From Gluconobacter thailandicus F149-1 = NBRC 100600 (GTDB lineage: Bacteria > Pseudomonadota > Alphaproteobacteria > Acetobacterales > Acetobacteraceae), in assembly GCF_000964465.1 (NCBI RefSeq), contig NZ_BANH01000008.1:44255-108254 (forward strand): DNA of 64,000 nucleotides, written 5' to 3'. Numbering within the stretch: the first letter of the stretch is position 1; every line of letters begins with the position of its first letter. The notes below the pieces were generated by a model that saw nothing but the letters and a program-made list of their open reading frames with translations, was not told the origin of the DNA and did no database searches. Of the stretch, positions 1 through 9,700 are shown piece by piece. A program made the position numbers and the translations under genes.

Positions 1-1393
1 CAATCAGGAGTGTGTCCGGGTGCAGGCCATGAAGTGTTTCAGAGAGATGGTGCAGGAAATTGACGGCTTCGAGATTTTCGCGGCCACCATGAATGTTGGG
101 GCGCCATTCTCCATTTTTGCGGCTGTAGTCCCGATATAACATGGACGCGACGGCATCGACGCGCAGACCGTCGATATGGAACTGTTCCAACCAGTGAAGA
201 GCGCTGCCTGCCAGAAAACCGCAGACCTCATTGCGTCCATAATTGTAAATTAGCGTGTGCCAATCCTGATGATAGCCTTCCTGCGGGTCGGCATGTTCGT
301 ACAGATGTGTCCCATCGAACTGGCTGAGACCGTGCTGATCGGCCGGGAAATGCGCAGGAACCCAGTCAATAATGACGCCCAGACCTGCCTGATGGCACCG
401 ATCCACAAACCGCGCGAATTGCGCACGCGATCCATGGCGCACCGTCGGGGCATAGAGGCTCAGCGGCTGGTATCCCCAGGAGCCGGAATAGGGATATTCC
501 GCTATCGGAAGGAGTTCCAGATGTGTAAAGCCCAGTTCCTGAAGATACGGGATGAGCGTATCCCCCAGTTCATCCCAACTGATGATTTCATGACCGTGCT
601 GCGGGTGGCGCCAGGAAGGGGCATGAATTTCATAGATTGAAAGAGGGGCCGTACTGGCCTGCCGAATATGGCGAGCGGTCATCCAGTCGTCATCATGCCA
701 CTCGAACGCATCAGGGGGAGCAATAACGGAGGCGTTTGCAGGCGGCAGTTCGGCGGCCTTTGCGTAAGGATCAGCCTTGGCAGGAAGCACTTTTCCGGAA
801 TGGGATACTATTTCGTATTTGTATCGTTCTCCGGCCTGCACGCCAGGAATGAAAAGTTCCCAGACGCCTGATCCGTGACGGAGACGCATGCAGTGTCTTC
901 GGCCATCCCAGATGTTGAAATCACCAACAACAGAAACACGTCGGGCATTGGGTGCCCAGACTGCAAAGCGAACGCCTGACACACCATCCACAGTCATCGG
1001 GATGGCGCCCATCATACGGTCAATCTGCTGATGCTTTCCCTCCGAAAACAGATAAAGATCCATGTCTCCGAGCAGCAGATCAAAGCTGTAGGGATCATGA
1101 GTTTCCTGCCAGGCGTCTGCCCAGCGGATGCGAAGATGATACCGCGCCGAACGCGGCAGTGTTGCCGAGTACAGCCCACGGTCATCAATGCGGCGCATGA
1201 TTTTTTCAATGGTTTGCCCGGACGACTGCTCCATCATCAGATGAACTTCCACGGCATCAGGATAGAAGACCCTGACAATGTCCTGCCGATTGTCACGGTG
1301 CCGTCCCAACAGTGCGAAAGGGTCTCCGCACTGGCCATTCATAAGAGCGTCAATCATGGATTGCAGTGCAGAATTGACCGTACGAGCGAGCAT
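1..1393 (-). CDS. glgB: 1,4-alpha-glucan branching enzyme, 3' part outside the window
   Basis: Glycogen branching enzyme, which makes alpha-1,6 branches by cutting and transferring alpha-1,4 chains. Only the N-terminal ~464 codons lie in the window; the frame runs off the left edge. Reading the reverse strand from the ATG at 1393 gives MLARTVNSALQSMIDAL, then an early-set/CBM48 region (FAVWAPNARRVSVVGDFN) and the start of the GH13 barrel, with IYEIHAPSWR, WGYQPLSLYAPT, GVIIDWVPAHFP and LSQFDGTHLYEHADP. The stretch GLRVDAVASMLYRDY contains the GH13 catalytic nucleophile Asp. The start lies 11 bases after the glgA stop, so glgA and glgB form one operon. GlgB identity is secure; the exact start is less so because no strong Shine-Dalgarno is seen. 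Confidence 0.95.
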   Translation of the reverse strand, partial: MLARTVNSALQSMIDALMNGQCGDPFALLGRHRDNRQDIVRVFYPDAVEVHLMMEQSSGQTIEKIMRRIDDRGLYSATLPRSARYHLRIRWADAWQETHDPYSFDLLLGDMDLYLFSEGKHQQIDRMMGAIPMTVDGVSGVRFAVWAPNARRVSVVGDFNIWDGRRHCMRLRHGSGVWELFIPGVQAGERYKYEIVSHSGKVLPAKADPYAKAAELPPANASVIAPPDAFEWHDDDWMTARHIRQASTAPLSIYEIHAPSWRHPQHGHEIISWDELGDTLIPYLQELGFTHLELLPIAEYPYSGSWGYQPLSLYAPTVRHGSRAQFARFVDRCHQAGLGVIIDWVPAHFPADQHGLSQFDGTHLYEHADPQEGYHQDWHTLIYNYGRNEVCGFLAGSALHWLEQFHIDGLRVDAVASMLYRDYSRKNGEWRPNIHGGRENLEAVNFLHHLSETLHGLHPDTLLI

Positions 1394-1404
1394 AGAGGAG
1401 ACTT

Positions 1405-3045
1405 TCAGGGGCGGGTGCCTGTACGCGGTGGAAATGGAACAAGAGACGACGTCGTCGTACCCGCTGCCGAGCGGGGCATACGGGCAACCTGGCGCGACAG
1501 GCGCGGACGGGCTGAGTTGGGATCGGCGCGCCTTGGAGCGATGTCAGTACCGGTATCGGTCATGATTGTTTCGTATCCGGACATTTCCTGGAGAAGCTGC
1601 GCATATTGAGCGGCTTTTCCATTCCATGAGACATCATGCAGTGCACCGTTGCGCTGCATCCGTGCCCAGACGGCTTTCTGGCGAAACAGTGTCTGAGCCC
1701 GGCGAATGGCGAGATACAGCATGTCTTCCGTCGTCGGGGAGAACAGAATGCCGTTCGCCACGCCTTCCGAGACCGCAGCGGAATTTGCATCAATGATTGT
1801 ATCGCTCAGACCTCCAACGCGTGCCGCAATGGGAATTGATCCGTAACGGAGCGCGTGAAACTGCGTCAGCCCGCAGGGTTCGAAACGCGACGGAATCAGC
1901 GAGGCGTCCACCGCAGAATGCAGCCGGTGCCCAAGCGTTTCGCTGTAACGGAGATGACAGACGAAGTTGTCAGGGTAGCGGCTCCGAAGAGCTGCAAACT
2001 CCTGCATGATGGTTGCATCGCCTGTTCCCACGACTGCGAGCTGGATATTCTCCTGAAACAGGCGTGGCGCCACACGTGCGAGAAGATCAGCGCCTTTCTG
2101 GGTTGTGAGGCGACTGACCATCCCCAGCAACAGGGCATCTGCTTTCTGGGGAAGGCCAAATTCCGCCTGAAAGACACGCTTGTTAGCCCTGCGCGCCATG
2201 ATGTCTCCGACGGCATAGGGGAAAAAGACAGACGAATCTGTCATGGGGTTCCATTCGTGAAGATCCACGCCATTCAGGATGCCCGTGAGAACGCTCGAAC
2301 GCGCACGGAGCACGCCATCCAGGCCCATGCCTTCTTCCGGGGTCTGGATTTCTTCGACATAGGTTGGAGAGACACTGATCAGCCTGTCTGAGAGCTGAAG
2401 CGCGCCTTTCATGAAGCTGATCTGACCATGATATTCGATCTGCTCGGGCGTGAAAGACGCGTCAGGCAGGCCAAATAGATGGAGCATCTCTCGTGGATAC
2501 AGCCCCTGAAACGCCAGATTGTGGATGACATGTGCAACTGGCGGGGTAGGTTTCTCCATATAATGCAGATAGGGAGCCACAAGTCCGGCGTGCCAGTCAT
2601 GAGTCAGAACGGCATCAGGTTGCCATTCAGGCAGTAGGCCCGTGGCAATCAGCGCGGCAACGCGGCACAGAACGGCATAACGGATGCCGTTATCGCTCCA
2701 GGGCTGTCCGGAGGAATCAAGATAGGGGTTTCCTGGCCGGTCATACAGTTCGGGTACATCAAGGGCGTACACGGTGTTGCTGTCTGCTCGTCCGTGCCAG
2801 ACCGTAACAGTATGCCCAAGAACGTTATCAATCCGGGCCGTTTGTATTTTGCCGGACAGGGCGCGAAGAACAGAGGGATAGCCGGGCAGAAGGGTCCGTG
2901 TGCAGACGGCATGTTTTTCAAGCGCGGGGGGCAGGGAGCCAACGACGTCTCCCAGTCCTCCGGTTTTGACGAAGGGATACATCTCTGCAGCGACCGACAG
3001 GAGCTGTAACTCCCGTTTTGTCGGAACGGGCGTATTCTTGAGCAT
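1405..3045 (-). CDS. glgA: Glycogen (starch) synthase, ADP-glucose type
   Basis: GT5 glycogen synthase, which elongates alpha-1,4-glucan from ADP-glucose. The N-terminal domain carries the ADP-glucose-binding KTGGLGDV motif (residues ~27-34). The C-terminal GT-B domain carries the EPCGLTQFHALRYGSIP motif. The protein is 546 residues, against about 480-500 for the family. The excess is a C-terminal tail of about 50 residues after the usual end (from about MSGYETIMTD onward), rich in Arg, Pro, Ser and Thr. The start at 3045 has a strong Shine-Dalgarno (GAGGGGGG). The gene leads the glgA-glgB operon and is divergent from glgX across a 216-base gap that should hold both promoters. Confidence 0.96.
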   Translation of the reverse strand: MLKNTPVPTKRELQLLSVAAEMYPFVKTGGLGDVVGSLPPALEKHAVCTRTLLPGYPSVLRALSGKIQTARIDNVLGHTVTVWHGRADSNTVYALDVPELYDRPGNPYLDSSGQPWSDNGIRYAVLCRVAALIATGLLPEWQPDAVLTHDWHAGLVAPYLHYMEKPTPPVAHVIHNLAFQGLYPREMLHLFGLPDASFTPEQIEYHGQISFMKGALQLSDRLISVSPTYVEEIQTPEEGMGLDGVLRARSSVLTGILNGVDLHEWNPMTDSSVFFPYAVGDIMARRANKRVFQAEFGLPQKADALLLGMVSRLTTQKGADLLARVAPRLFQENIQLAVVGTGDATIMQEFAALRSRYPDNFVCHLRYSETLGHRLHSAVDASLIPSRFEPCGLTQFHALRYGSIPIAARVGGLSDTIIDANSAAVSEGVANGILFSPTTEDMLYLAIRRAQTLFRQKAVWARMQRNGALHDVSWNGKAAQYAQLLQEMSGYETIMTDTGTDIAPRRADPNSARPRLSRQVARMPRSAAGTTTSSLVPFPPRTGTRP

Positions 3046-3261
3046 TGCACACCCCCCTCTTGCTGTCCGACCCGTTTATTCGCGGACGTTCGCTGATTTT
3101 GGCTTTCTGATGGCACAACGCCTGACAGGGTGTGTTGGAACCGGCATCACGGATAAGTTATCGCCTCTTGCAGAGGCTCTTTCCGCGTTACTGGTTTGAA
3201 GGCTGCGCGGCTCTGCCAGGGGGCAGGAAAACCGGCTCGCGTCTTTTCTGGAACAATAAGT

Positions 3262-5415
3262 ATGAGCAGTTCGCGCCAGAAGGGATTACAGGAAGGAAGC
3301 CCCAACCGTCTGGGGGCCATGTTTGAAAATGACGGTGTCAATTTCGCAGTCTTTTCAGCGCATGCAAAAGCGGTTGAAGTCTGCCTTTTCGAGGATGACG
3401 GTGTAAGGGAAACAGATCGGATCCGCCTTCCGGAATACACCGATCATGTTTTTCATGGCTGGGTTCCGGACCTCAAACCCGGACAGCTTTACGGGTACAG
3501 GGTTCACGGTCCTTACGAGCCTGATGAAGGGCATCGTTTCAATCCGAACAAACTGTTGCTTGATCCTTACGCTCGAGCGTTTCAGGGAGATCTGAAATGG
3601 GATCCTTCCCTTTTTGGTTATGAATTGGGGCACGCAGACAAGGATCTGAGTTTTAGCGCTACGGACAGTGCGCCTTTTGTGCCGAAAGCGATCATTATCG
3701 ATCCAACGCCTCAGCTTTTCGACCATCCGAATACGTCATGGACTGATACGGTCATCTACGAAATGCATGTCAGGGGTTATACGAAACTGCACCCGGATGT
3801 GCCGGAAAAACTTCGCGGAACATATGCCGGTCTTTCCAACCCGGAACTGTTGAAAAGCATTCGGGAACTGGGTGTAACAGCGGTCGAGTTCCTGCCGGTG
3901 CAGAGTTTCGTCAATAGTAAGTTTCTGGCGGATAAGGGCCTGAGCAACTACTGGGGATACAATACAATCGGCTTTTTTTCACCGGAAAGCCATTACGCAT
4001 CCGATCCGTATAGCGCTACGCAGGAATTTCGTGCTCTGGTTCGGGCCTGTCACGAGGTTGGTCTCGAAGTCATTCTGGATGTTGTTTACAACCATACGGC
4101 GGAAGGAAACGAGCTTGGGCCAACGCTCTCTTTCCGTGGTCTGGATAATATTTCCTATTATCGTCTGATGCCCGATAGTAAAAGACATTACATAAACGAA
4201 ACGGGTACTGGAAATACATTCAGCCTGACCCATCTGAATTGCATCCGGTTCGTGGCGGATAGCCTGCGATACTGGGTTGAAGAAATGGGTGTTGATGGGT
4301 TCAGATTTGATCTTGCAACGATATTGGCGCGTGAAGAAGACGGCTTCCATAATGATTCCACGTTTCTTCGCGTCTGCCAGCAGGACCCCATACTGTCTCA
4401 CGTCAAACTGATTGCCGAACCTTGGGATGTGGGGCCGGGAGGTTATCAGGTCGGGAATTTCCCGCCGGGCTGGGCGGAATGGAATGATGTATTCCGCGAT
4501 ACGACACGCGATTTCTGGCGAGGGAAAGCCAAATCGGCAGAACTGGCGCCCAGACTGCTTGCCAGCCCTGACCGGTTTAACCACAGCGGGCGTCGCACAT
4601 GGGCCTGCGTGAATTTCGTCACGGCTCACGATGGTTTTACGTTGATGGATTGCGTGTCCTATAATGAACGCCATAACGAAGCGAATGGCGAAGACGGGAA
4701 AGATGGTTCGCCAGACAACCGGTCTTACAACTACGGTGTGGAGGGCCCAACGGACGATCCTGACATCAATGCCGTTCGCTGGCGTCAGTGCCGGAATATG
4801 CTGTCTACTCTGCTTTTGTCTCAAGGAACGCCGATGATTGTGGCGGGAGATGAGTTTGGTCGCACGCAGCAGGGCAATAACAACGCCTATTGTCAGGATA
4901 GTGAAATTTCCTGGCTGCACTGGGACATCAGCGACGAGGGAAGGCGCCTTCAGTCTTTTGTAAAACGCCTGACCGAACTGCGGCATCGCTATCCGATCCT
5001 GCACCGCAGTCGCTTCCTTACGGAGGCTTACAACAAGGAACTGGACGTTCAGGAGCTAAGCTGGGTCACGGCAACCGGTGGGCTGATGATGCCGGAAGAC
5101 TGGCAGCACGATCAGTGTTTTGGGCTCATGATAGATGGTCGCAGTCAGAGAAGCGGCATTGTGAGGCGGGGCTCGGATGCAACGGTCCTGATTGTCTTCA
5201 ATGGATGGAAAGATTCCGTTCCTTTTATTCTGCCAGAAACAAACGAGGGTCGCTGGAAGCTTCTGCTGGATACAAACCAGCCGGATGCGGGAGCGGAAAT
5301 CGAAAAAGAGGTCTTCGAGCAGAAGTTCGAATACACCGTCACAGGCCATTCCGTACTTTTGCTGGAACTGATCTGCCGCGATGAAGGAGAATGCAGGGAC
5401 GGGGGCGCAAACTAG
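3262..5415 (+). CDS. glgX: Glycogen debranching enzyme (GlgX type)
   Basis: GH13 debranching enzyme that hydrolyses alpha-1,6 branches of glycogen. The protein is 717 residues from the ATG at 3262 (MSSSRQKGLQEGSPNRLGA). An upstream in-frame start at 3196 adds 22 residues without homology character and is less likely. Visible GH13 features are an N-terminal CBM48-like region (GVNFAVFSAHAKAVEVCLF), DVVYNHTAEGNELGP, GFRFDLATILARE with the catalytic Asp, LIAEPWDVGPGGYQVG with the acid/base Glu, and FVTAHDGFTLMD. It lies divergent to glgA-glgB, so synthesis, branching and debranching genes are clustered. Identity is secure. Confidence 0.95.
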   Translation: MSSSRQKGLQEGSPNRLGAMFENDGVNFAVFSAHAKAVEVCLFEDDGVRETDRIRLPEYTDHVFHGWVPDLKPGQLYGYRVHGPYEPDEGHRFNPNKLLLDPYARAFQGDLKWDPSLFGYELGHADKDLSFSATDSAPFVPKAIIIDPTPQLFDHPNTSWTDTVIYEMHVRGYTKLHPDVPEKLRGTYAGLSNPELLKSIRELGVTAVEFLPVQSFVNSKFLADKGLSNYWGYNTIGFFSPESHYASDPYSATQEFRALVRACHEVGLEVILDVVYNHTAEGNELGPTLSFRGLDNISYYRLMPDSKRHYINETGTGNTFSLTHLNCIRFVADSLRYWVEEMGVDGFRFDLATILAREEDGFHNDSTFLRVCQQDPILSHVKLIAEPWDVGPGGYQVGNFPPGWAEWNDVFRDTTRDFWRGKAKSAELAPRLLASPDRFNHSGRRTWACVNFVTAHDGFTLMDCVSYNERHNEANGEDGKDGSPDNRSYNYGVEGPTDDPDINAVRWRQCRNMLSTLLLSQGTPMIVAGDEFGRTQQGNNNAYCQDSEISWLHWDISDEGRRLQSFVKRLTELRHRYPILHRSRFLTEAYNKELDVQELSWVTATGGLMMPEDWQHDQCFGLMIDGRSQRSGIVRRGSDATVLIVFNGWKDSVPFILPETNEGRWKLLLDTNQPDAGAEIEKEVFEQKFEYTVTGHSVLLLELICRDEGECRDGGAN

Positions 5416-5482
5416 GTCGGTGTTGCATCTGCGGCGCTCCTCGCGAACAATGGCTCAACCTGTCAAAGGAAAGGAACATTTT

Positions 5483-5671
5483 ATGCGTCTCATTCTGGCA
5501 CTGCTATTGCCATGGCTTCAGTTCTTCACCATTGGGCGTCCGTTCGCGGGGATTATCTGCCTGTTCCTTCAGGTGACGGTCATCGGGTGGATTCCGGCGG
5601 CAATCTGGTCCGTCTATGCACTCAGCCAGTATCGAACTGACCAGAAAATCTCCGCTGCCCGACGCGGTTGA
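5483..5671 (+). CDS. YqaE/Pmp3-family small membrane protein
   Basis: A 62-residue protein with two hydrophobic segments. LILALLLPWLQFF is followed by a short turn and IICLFLQVTVIGWIPAAIWS, then a polar tail. The LP...F plus GWIPA..W..Y pattern is that of the YqaE/Pmp3 (UPF0057) family of small stress-associated inner-membrane proteins. The ATG at 5483 follows AAAGGAAAGGAAC, a good ribosome site; a longer upstream reading adds 34 residues that do not look like this family. It lies 68 bases behind glgX in the same direction and ends just before a terminator. Function beyond membrane or stress association cannot be told from sequence. Confidence 0.8.
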   Translation: MRLILALLLPWLQFFTIGRPFAGIICLFLQVTVIGWIPAAIWSVYALSQYRTDQKISAARRG

Positions 5672-5683
5672 GCCTGAAAACAG

Positions 5684-5717
5684 AAAAACCCGGGTCCAGT
5701 CAGGGCCCGGGTTTTTC
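5684..5717. terminator. Bidirectional Rho-independent terminator
   Basis: Inverted repeat AAAAACCCGGG / CCCGGGTTTTT with a GC-rich stem and T runs on both strands. It lies between the yqaE-like gene (plus strand) and the convergent SDR gene (minus strand), so it can end both transcripts. Confidence 0.85.
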
Positions 5718-5737
5718 AGTCGCGCTGCCTGCGGGCT

Positions 5738-6532
5738 TCAGATCGTATCGACCGTGCCGCCGTCCACACGCAATGCCGCACCTGTTGTCGCAGACGCGAG
5801 GGGAGAGACCGCATAGACGACCATATTCGCCACCTCATCTACAGTTGCCATGCGCTGAAGAATGTTGCTGGGTCTATGCTTCTTCACAAAATCCGATGCC
5901 AGTTCGGTAACAGGCTGGGTGCTGTCCGGATTCTGGGCTTTCAGCATGGCTTCAACGCCTTCCGATAATGTCGGTCCGGGCAGGATCGAATTGACGGTGA
6001 CATTCGTGCCGGACATGTCCTTGGCCAGTCCACGGGCCAGCCCCAGCATGGCCGTCTTGCTAACGCCGTAATCAATCATTTCAACGGGAATATTGAGGGC
6101 GGATTCAGACGCAATGAACAGAACGCGTCCCCAGTTACGCTCTTTCATTCCCGGCATATAGGCTCGTGCAAGACGCACGCCGGAAAAGAGATTGATTTCA
6201 AAGAGCTTCTGCCAGCTTTCATCCGTCGTTTTGAAGAAATTGTTTGGGCCGAAAATACCGGCATTGTTGATGAGAATGTCCACCTGACTTTCTGCAGAGA
6301 CAAGGGCATCGCAGCCTTCTGCCGTACCGACATCCGCAACCACACTGCGAAAGCTGCCACCGGGAACATGTGCGCGCAAAGTTTCCAGTGCTCCATCAAG
6401 AGTGTCCTGTTTGCGGCCATTGATAATAACCGTAGCATCGGCTTCTGCCAGGCGGCGGGCAATGGCCAGACCAATTCCGCCGGTGGAGCCGGTCACGAGG
6501 GCGGTGCGGCCGCTCAGATCAATACCCAGCAT
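5738..6532 (-). CDS. Short-chain dehydrogenase/reductase (SDR), classical type
   Basis: NAD(P)-dependent oxidoreductase of the classical SDR family, 264 residues. The Rossmann dinucleotide motif TGSTGGIG is near residue 12, NNAG near residue 87, and the catalytic Ser plus YxxxK are seen in ESALNIP and YGVSK. The C-terminus is ALRVDGGTVDTI, as in the FabG-like group. The ATG at 6532 (MLGIDLSGRTALVTGS) follows AAAGGATATCGC. A longer in-frame reading to 6868 gives 112 N-terminal residues that cross the divergent kinase gene and is rejected. Substrate is unknown; polyol or ketone substrates are common for such enzymes in acetic acid bacteria. Confidence 0.9.
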   Translation of the reverse strand: MLGIDLSGRTALVTGSTGGIGLAIARRLAEADATVIINGRKQDTLDGALETLRAHVPGGSFRSVVADVGTAEGCDALVSAESQVDILINNAGIFGPNNFFKTTDESWQKLFEINLFSGVRLARAYMPGMKERNWGRVLFIASESALNIPVEMIDYGVSKTAMLGLARGLAKDMSGTNVTVNSILPGPTLSEGVEAMLKAQNPDSTQPVTELASDFVKKHRPSNILQRMATVDEVANMVVYAVSPLASATTGAALRVDGGTVDTI

Positions 6533-6706
6533 GATGCGATATCCTTTAGGTGAAATGTTTGTGAAGGTGAAAACGCCTGATACCGTGCAAAGTCGCACCA
6601 GCGTTCTGCAAAAGAGCGCATACGGTAGCGGGACGAGCCGCTGCAGAGATGCTATGCTGAATAATAGTACTGTCTCGTTATTGGGCAGAGGGTGACCGGG
6701 GAATGC

Positions 6707-9700
6707 ATGATGAGCAGCGAAGAAGGACGACTGGCCGACGAAGAAGAACTTCTGTCTTCGGAAATGCGCCAGACCCGCTCGGCTTTTCAGTCCTCCTCCA
6801 TCAACCATTGTCTTATGCTCGCCGCTACTCTTGGCGGAGGGGCTGCTGTTCTTGTGGCTCAGGCGCAAGCGCAGGAATGGATCCTCGCATCTGCTGGTGA
6901 TGCCCGTCTTCTAGAGGCCCTGACCTCGTCCCGGAAAGCTCCTTCAATCTGTCGGCTGTCTGTTCATACGGGCTCACCGGAAGTGTGGTTGTGCGTCCGC
7001 CAGACAGGTGAGGGGCTGGAGAGCGTGCGGGCATTGTGTGAGCAGTATGCCCGGGATATTTTCAGGCCCGAGCCGGATCTTTCCCCTGTTGTCATGGCAG
7101 ATCAGCTCAGGAGGCTGGAGCGCCGCATCAAACGCATGGCCGAAGCTGCGGAGATGGGTTTTTTCCGTGCCAGCCTTGTGAAACGCGTTGTTACCGGTGA
7201 TGAGCGTTTTGCGATGATCTGGGGGCTCTCACCCGCTCAAACGGCCATGGGCGTACCGCTGGAAGATTTTTACAGCCACCTTCATCCTGAAGACCGGAAA
7301 GCTTACGAAACCGTGGCAGAGGAAGAACTCCGCCAGGAAGGAAGCTGCGAGTTTCGGTTTCGCATTATCGTGTCTCACGAGCATGGACCAACCATGGTTC
7401 GGCATCTGCTCATGCGGGCATGGATGGACGACGATCAAATAGTTGGTGACGATCTGTCCTGCGTTGGCGTCATCGTCGATCTGTCAAATGCTACTATGAC
7501 AGCGGAAGCCTTGCGGTCCAGTGAGGCTTTTACCCGCCTGCTTCTTTCCAGTTCCCCAGACTGTATTCACATTCTGGACCGCGAAGGCTGCATCCGTTTC
7601 GTCAACGAAGGCGGCATCCGCGCCATGGAACTGGATAGTCCGATCATTCTGCACGGTATTCCGTGGGTTGATCTGTGGCGGTCGCAGGCGCGAGCCCGCG
7701 CGGTACTGGCCGTAAATGCCGCCATCGCTGGTGAGACAGGGCGTTTCCAGGGATATGCCATGACAATGCGTGGCAATCGTCGTTTCTGGGATGTCGCCAT
7801 CACCCCCGTCTTTGATGAAGATGGAGAGGTCCAGAAGCTGCTGGCCATCGGGCGTGATCTGACAGAGGTGAACCAGTCTGCGGTACGGCTCAAGCTTGCC
7901 CTGGACGCCGGAGCGATTGCGGGAACCTGGGTCTGGGATGACAACTCCGGCCTTGTGATCGGTGATGCCCGGTTGGCAGAAACACTGGGTCTGGATGCCA
8001 AGGCTCTTCAACAGGGTGTGCCAGTCACGGCATTCTATGAAGCCATCGAGCCGGAAGATCAGGCGCGTGTCGCGGAGACAATCGCGAATTCCGTACGTGT
8101 TGGCGGGAAATGTGAATTCGAATTCCGTGTTCAAACACCGTCCGGCGTGCGCTGGTTTGAAGGAAACGGGCGCTGTGACCTGAACGAAGAGCGCCGGGCA
8201 ATCCGCTTTACTGGCATTGTGTTCGATATTGACCAGAGTAAACGGCAGTCCCTCCGCCAGACAGCTCTTGTCGAGCTTGGAGATCGTCTGCGCGCGCTTG
8301 AGAATGCCGACGAAATGGAAGGTGTGGCGGCCCAGATCCTGTGCCGGGAACTGAACGTGACCTGCGCAGCTTACGGGACTGTTGATGAAGCCGGAACCGG
8401 ATTGCTGATCGGCGCGATGCGTACGGTCAGTCTGGGTAAAGGCACCAACGTGCATCAGCAGGCGTCCATCCGGGGATTCCATGCTTTCCGTGACTATGGA
8501 GAGTACGGTCCGTTGCTGGCCCGCGGCCGGACAGTTGCCATATCCGACGTGCAGGAGGATCCGCTGACGGCGGCCCACACGGAACGGTTCGCACTTATGA
8601 ATATTCGTGCGGTGATGAATGTTCCGCTTTTCAAGTTCGGGCGTCTTGTTGGTGTCATGTGCGTCCATTCCTCCGTTCCGCATGTCTGGGCGGAGGAGGA
8701 AATCGTTTTTACGCGTGCTGTCGCGGACCGTACTCATGCTGCCATGCGTCAGGCCAAAACGCAGCAGCAGCTCCGGGAAATGAACGTGATGCTGGAAGAG
8801 CGGATCCGCCAGCGGACGCGGGAACGTGACCGGTTATGGACGATCGCCAAGGATCTGTTCGTCATCATCAGCCGCAATGGGTATTACCTTGCTGTCAGCC
8901 CCTCCTGGTTGCGCGCACTGGGTTACGCGCAGGAAGGGCTGGTTGGACTGCGGATTGATGCGCTGTGTCATCCCGACGATCAGGCGGCCGTCCGGGACGC
9001 TTTTGATCGGGCTCATCACGGTTCACCCTGGTCTGATCTTGGGCTGGACGTCCGTATGCTTCATCGCAACGGTACCTGGCGGATCTACAACTGGAACTTC
9101 AATAATGAAGGCGACAGTATCTATGGCGTAGGGCGTGACATTACCGAGCGTAACGACCTTGAGGAGCAGCTTCGCCAGTCTCAGAAAATGGAGGCTGTCG
9201 GGCAACTGACGGGCGGTCTGGCGCACGACTTCAATAATCTTCTCGCAGGGATCGGGGGCAGTCTCGAACTGCTGGATATGCGTCTGTCACAAGGCCGGAC
9301 GACTGGCCTGGAACGCTATATCGGAGCCTCGCAGGAAGCCGTCCGCCGGGCTTCATCCCTGACGCATCGTCTGCTGGCATTTTCACGCCGTCAGCCGCTC
9401 GATCCTGTACCGACAGACGTCAATGAACTGGTAAGCGGGTTGGAAGCCCTGTTGCAGGGAAGTGTCGGGCCGGCCATTTCCCTCGATTTCCAGCTGGCAT
9501 CCAGAATTTGGACAACGCGGATTGACCCCAACCAGCTTGAAAACGCCATTTTGAATATCTGTATCAATGCGCGTGATGCCATGCAGGAAAAGGGCAATCA
9601 GCTCCGGATTTCGACCAGTAATTCCACCTTGGGAGGTGGGGCTGCGCATGAATTCGGCGTGCCGCCCGGGGACTATGTGCTGCTTCAGGTTGAAGATGAC

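Noticed and set aside
3979..5004. 341-codon open frame on the minus strand
   Set aside because: Antisense to glgX, whose GH13 motifs are intact.
7484..8737. 417-codon open frame on the minus strand
   Set aside because: Antisense to the hybrid kinase; no domain look and no ribosome site.
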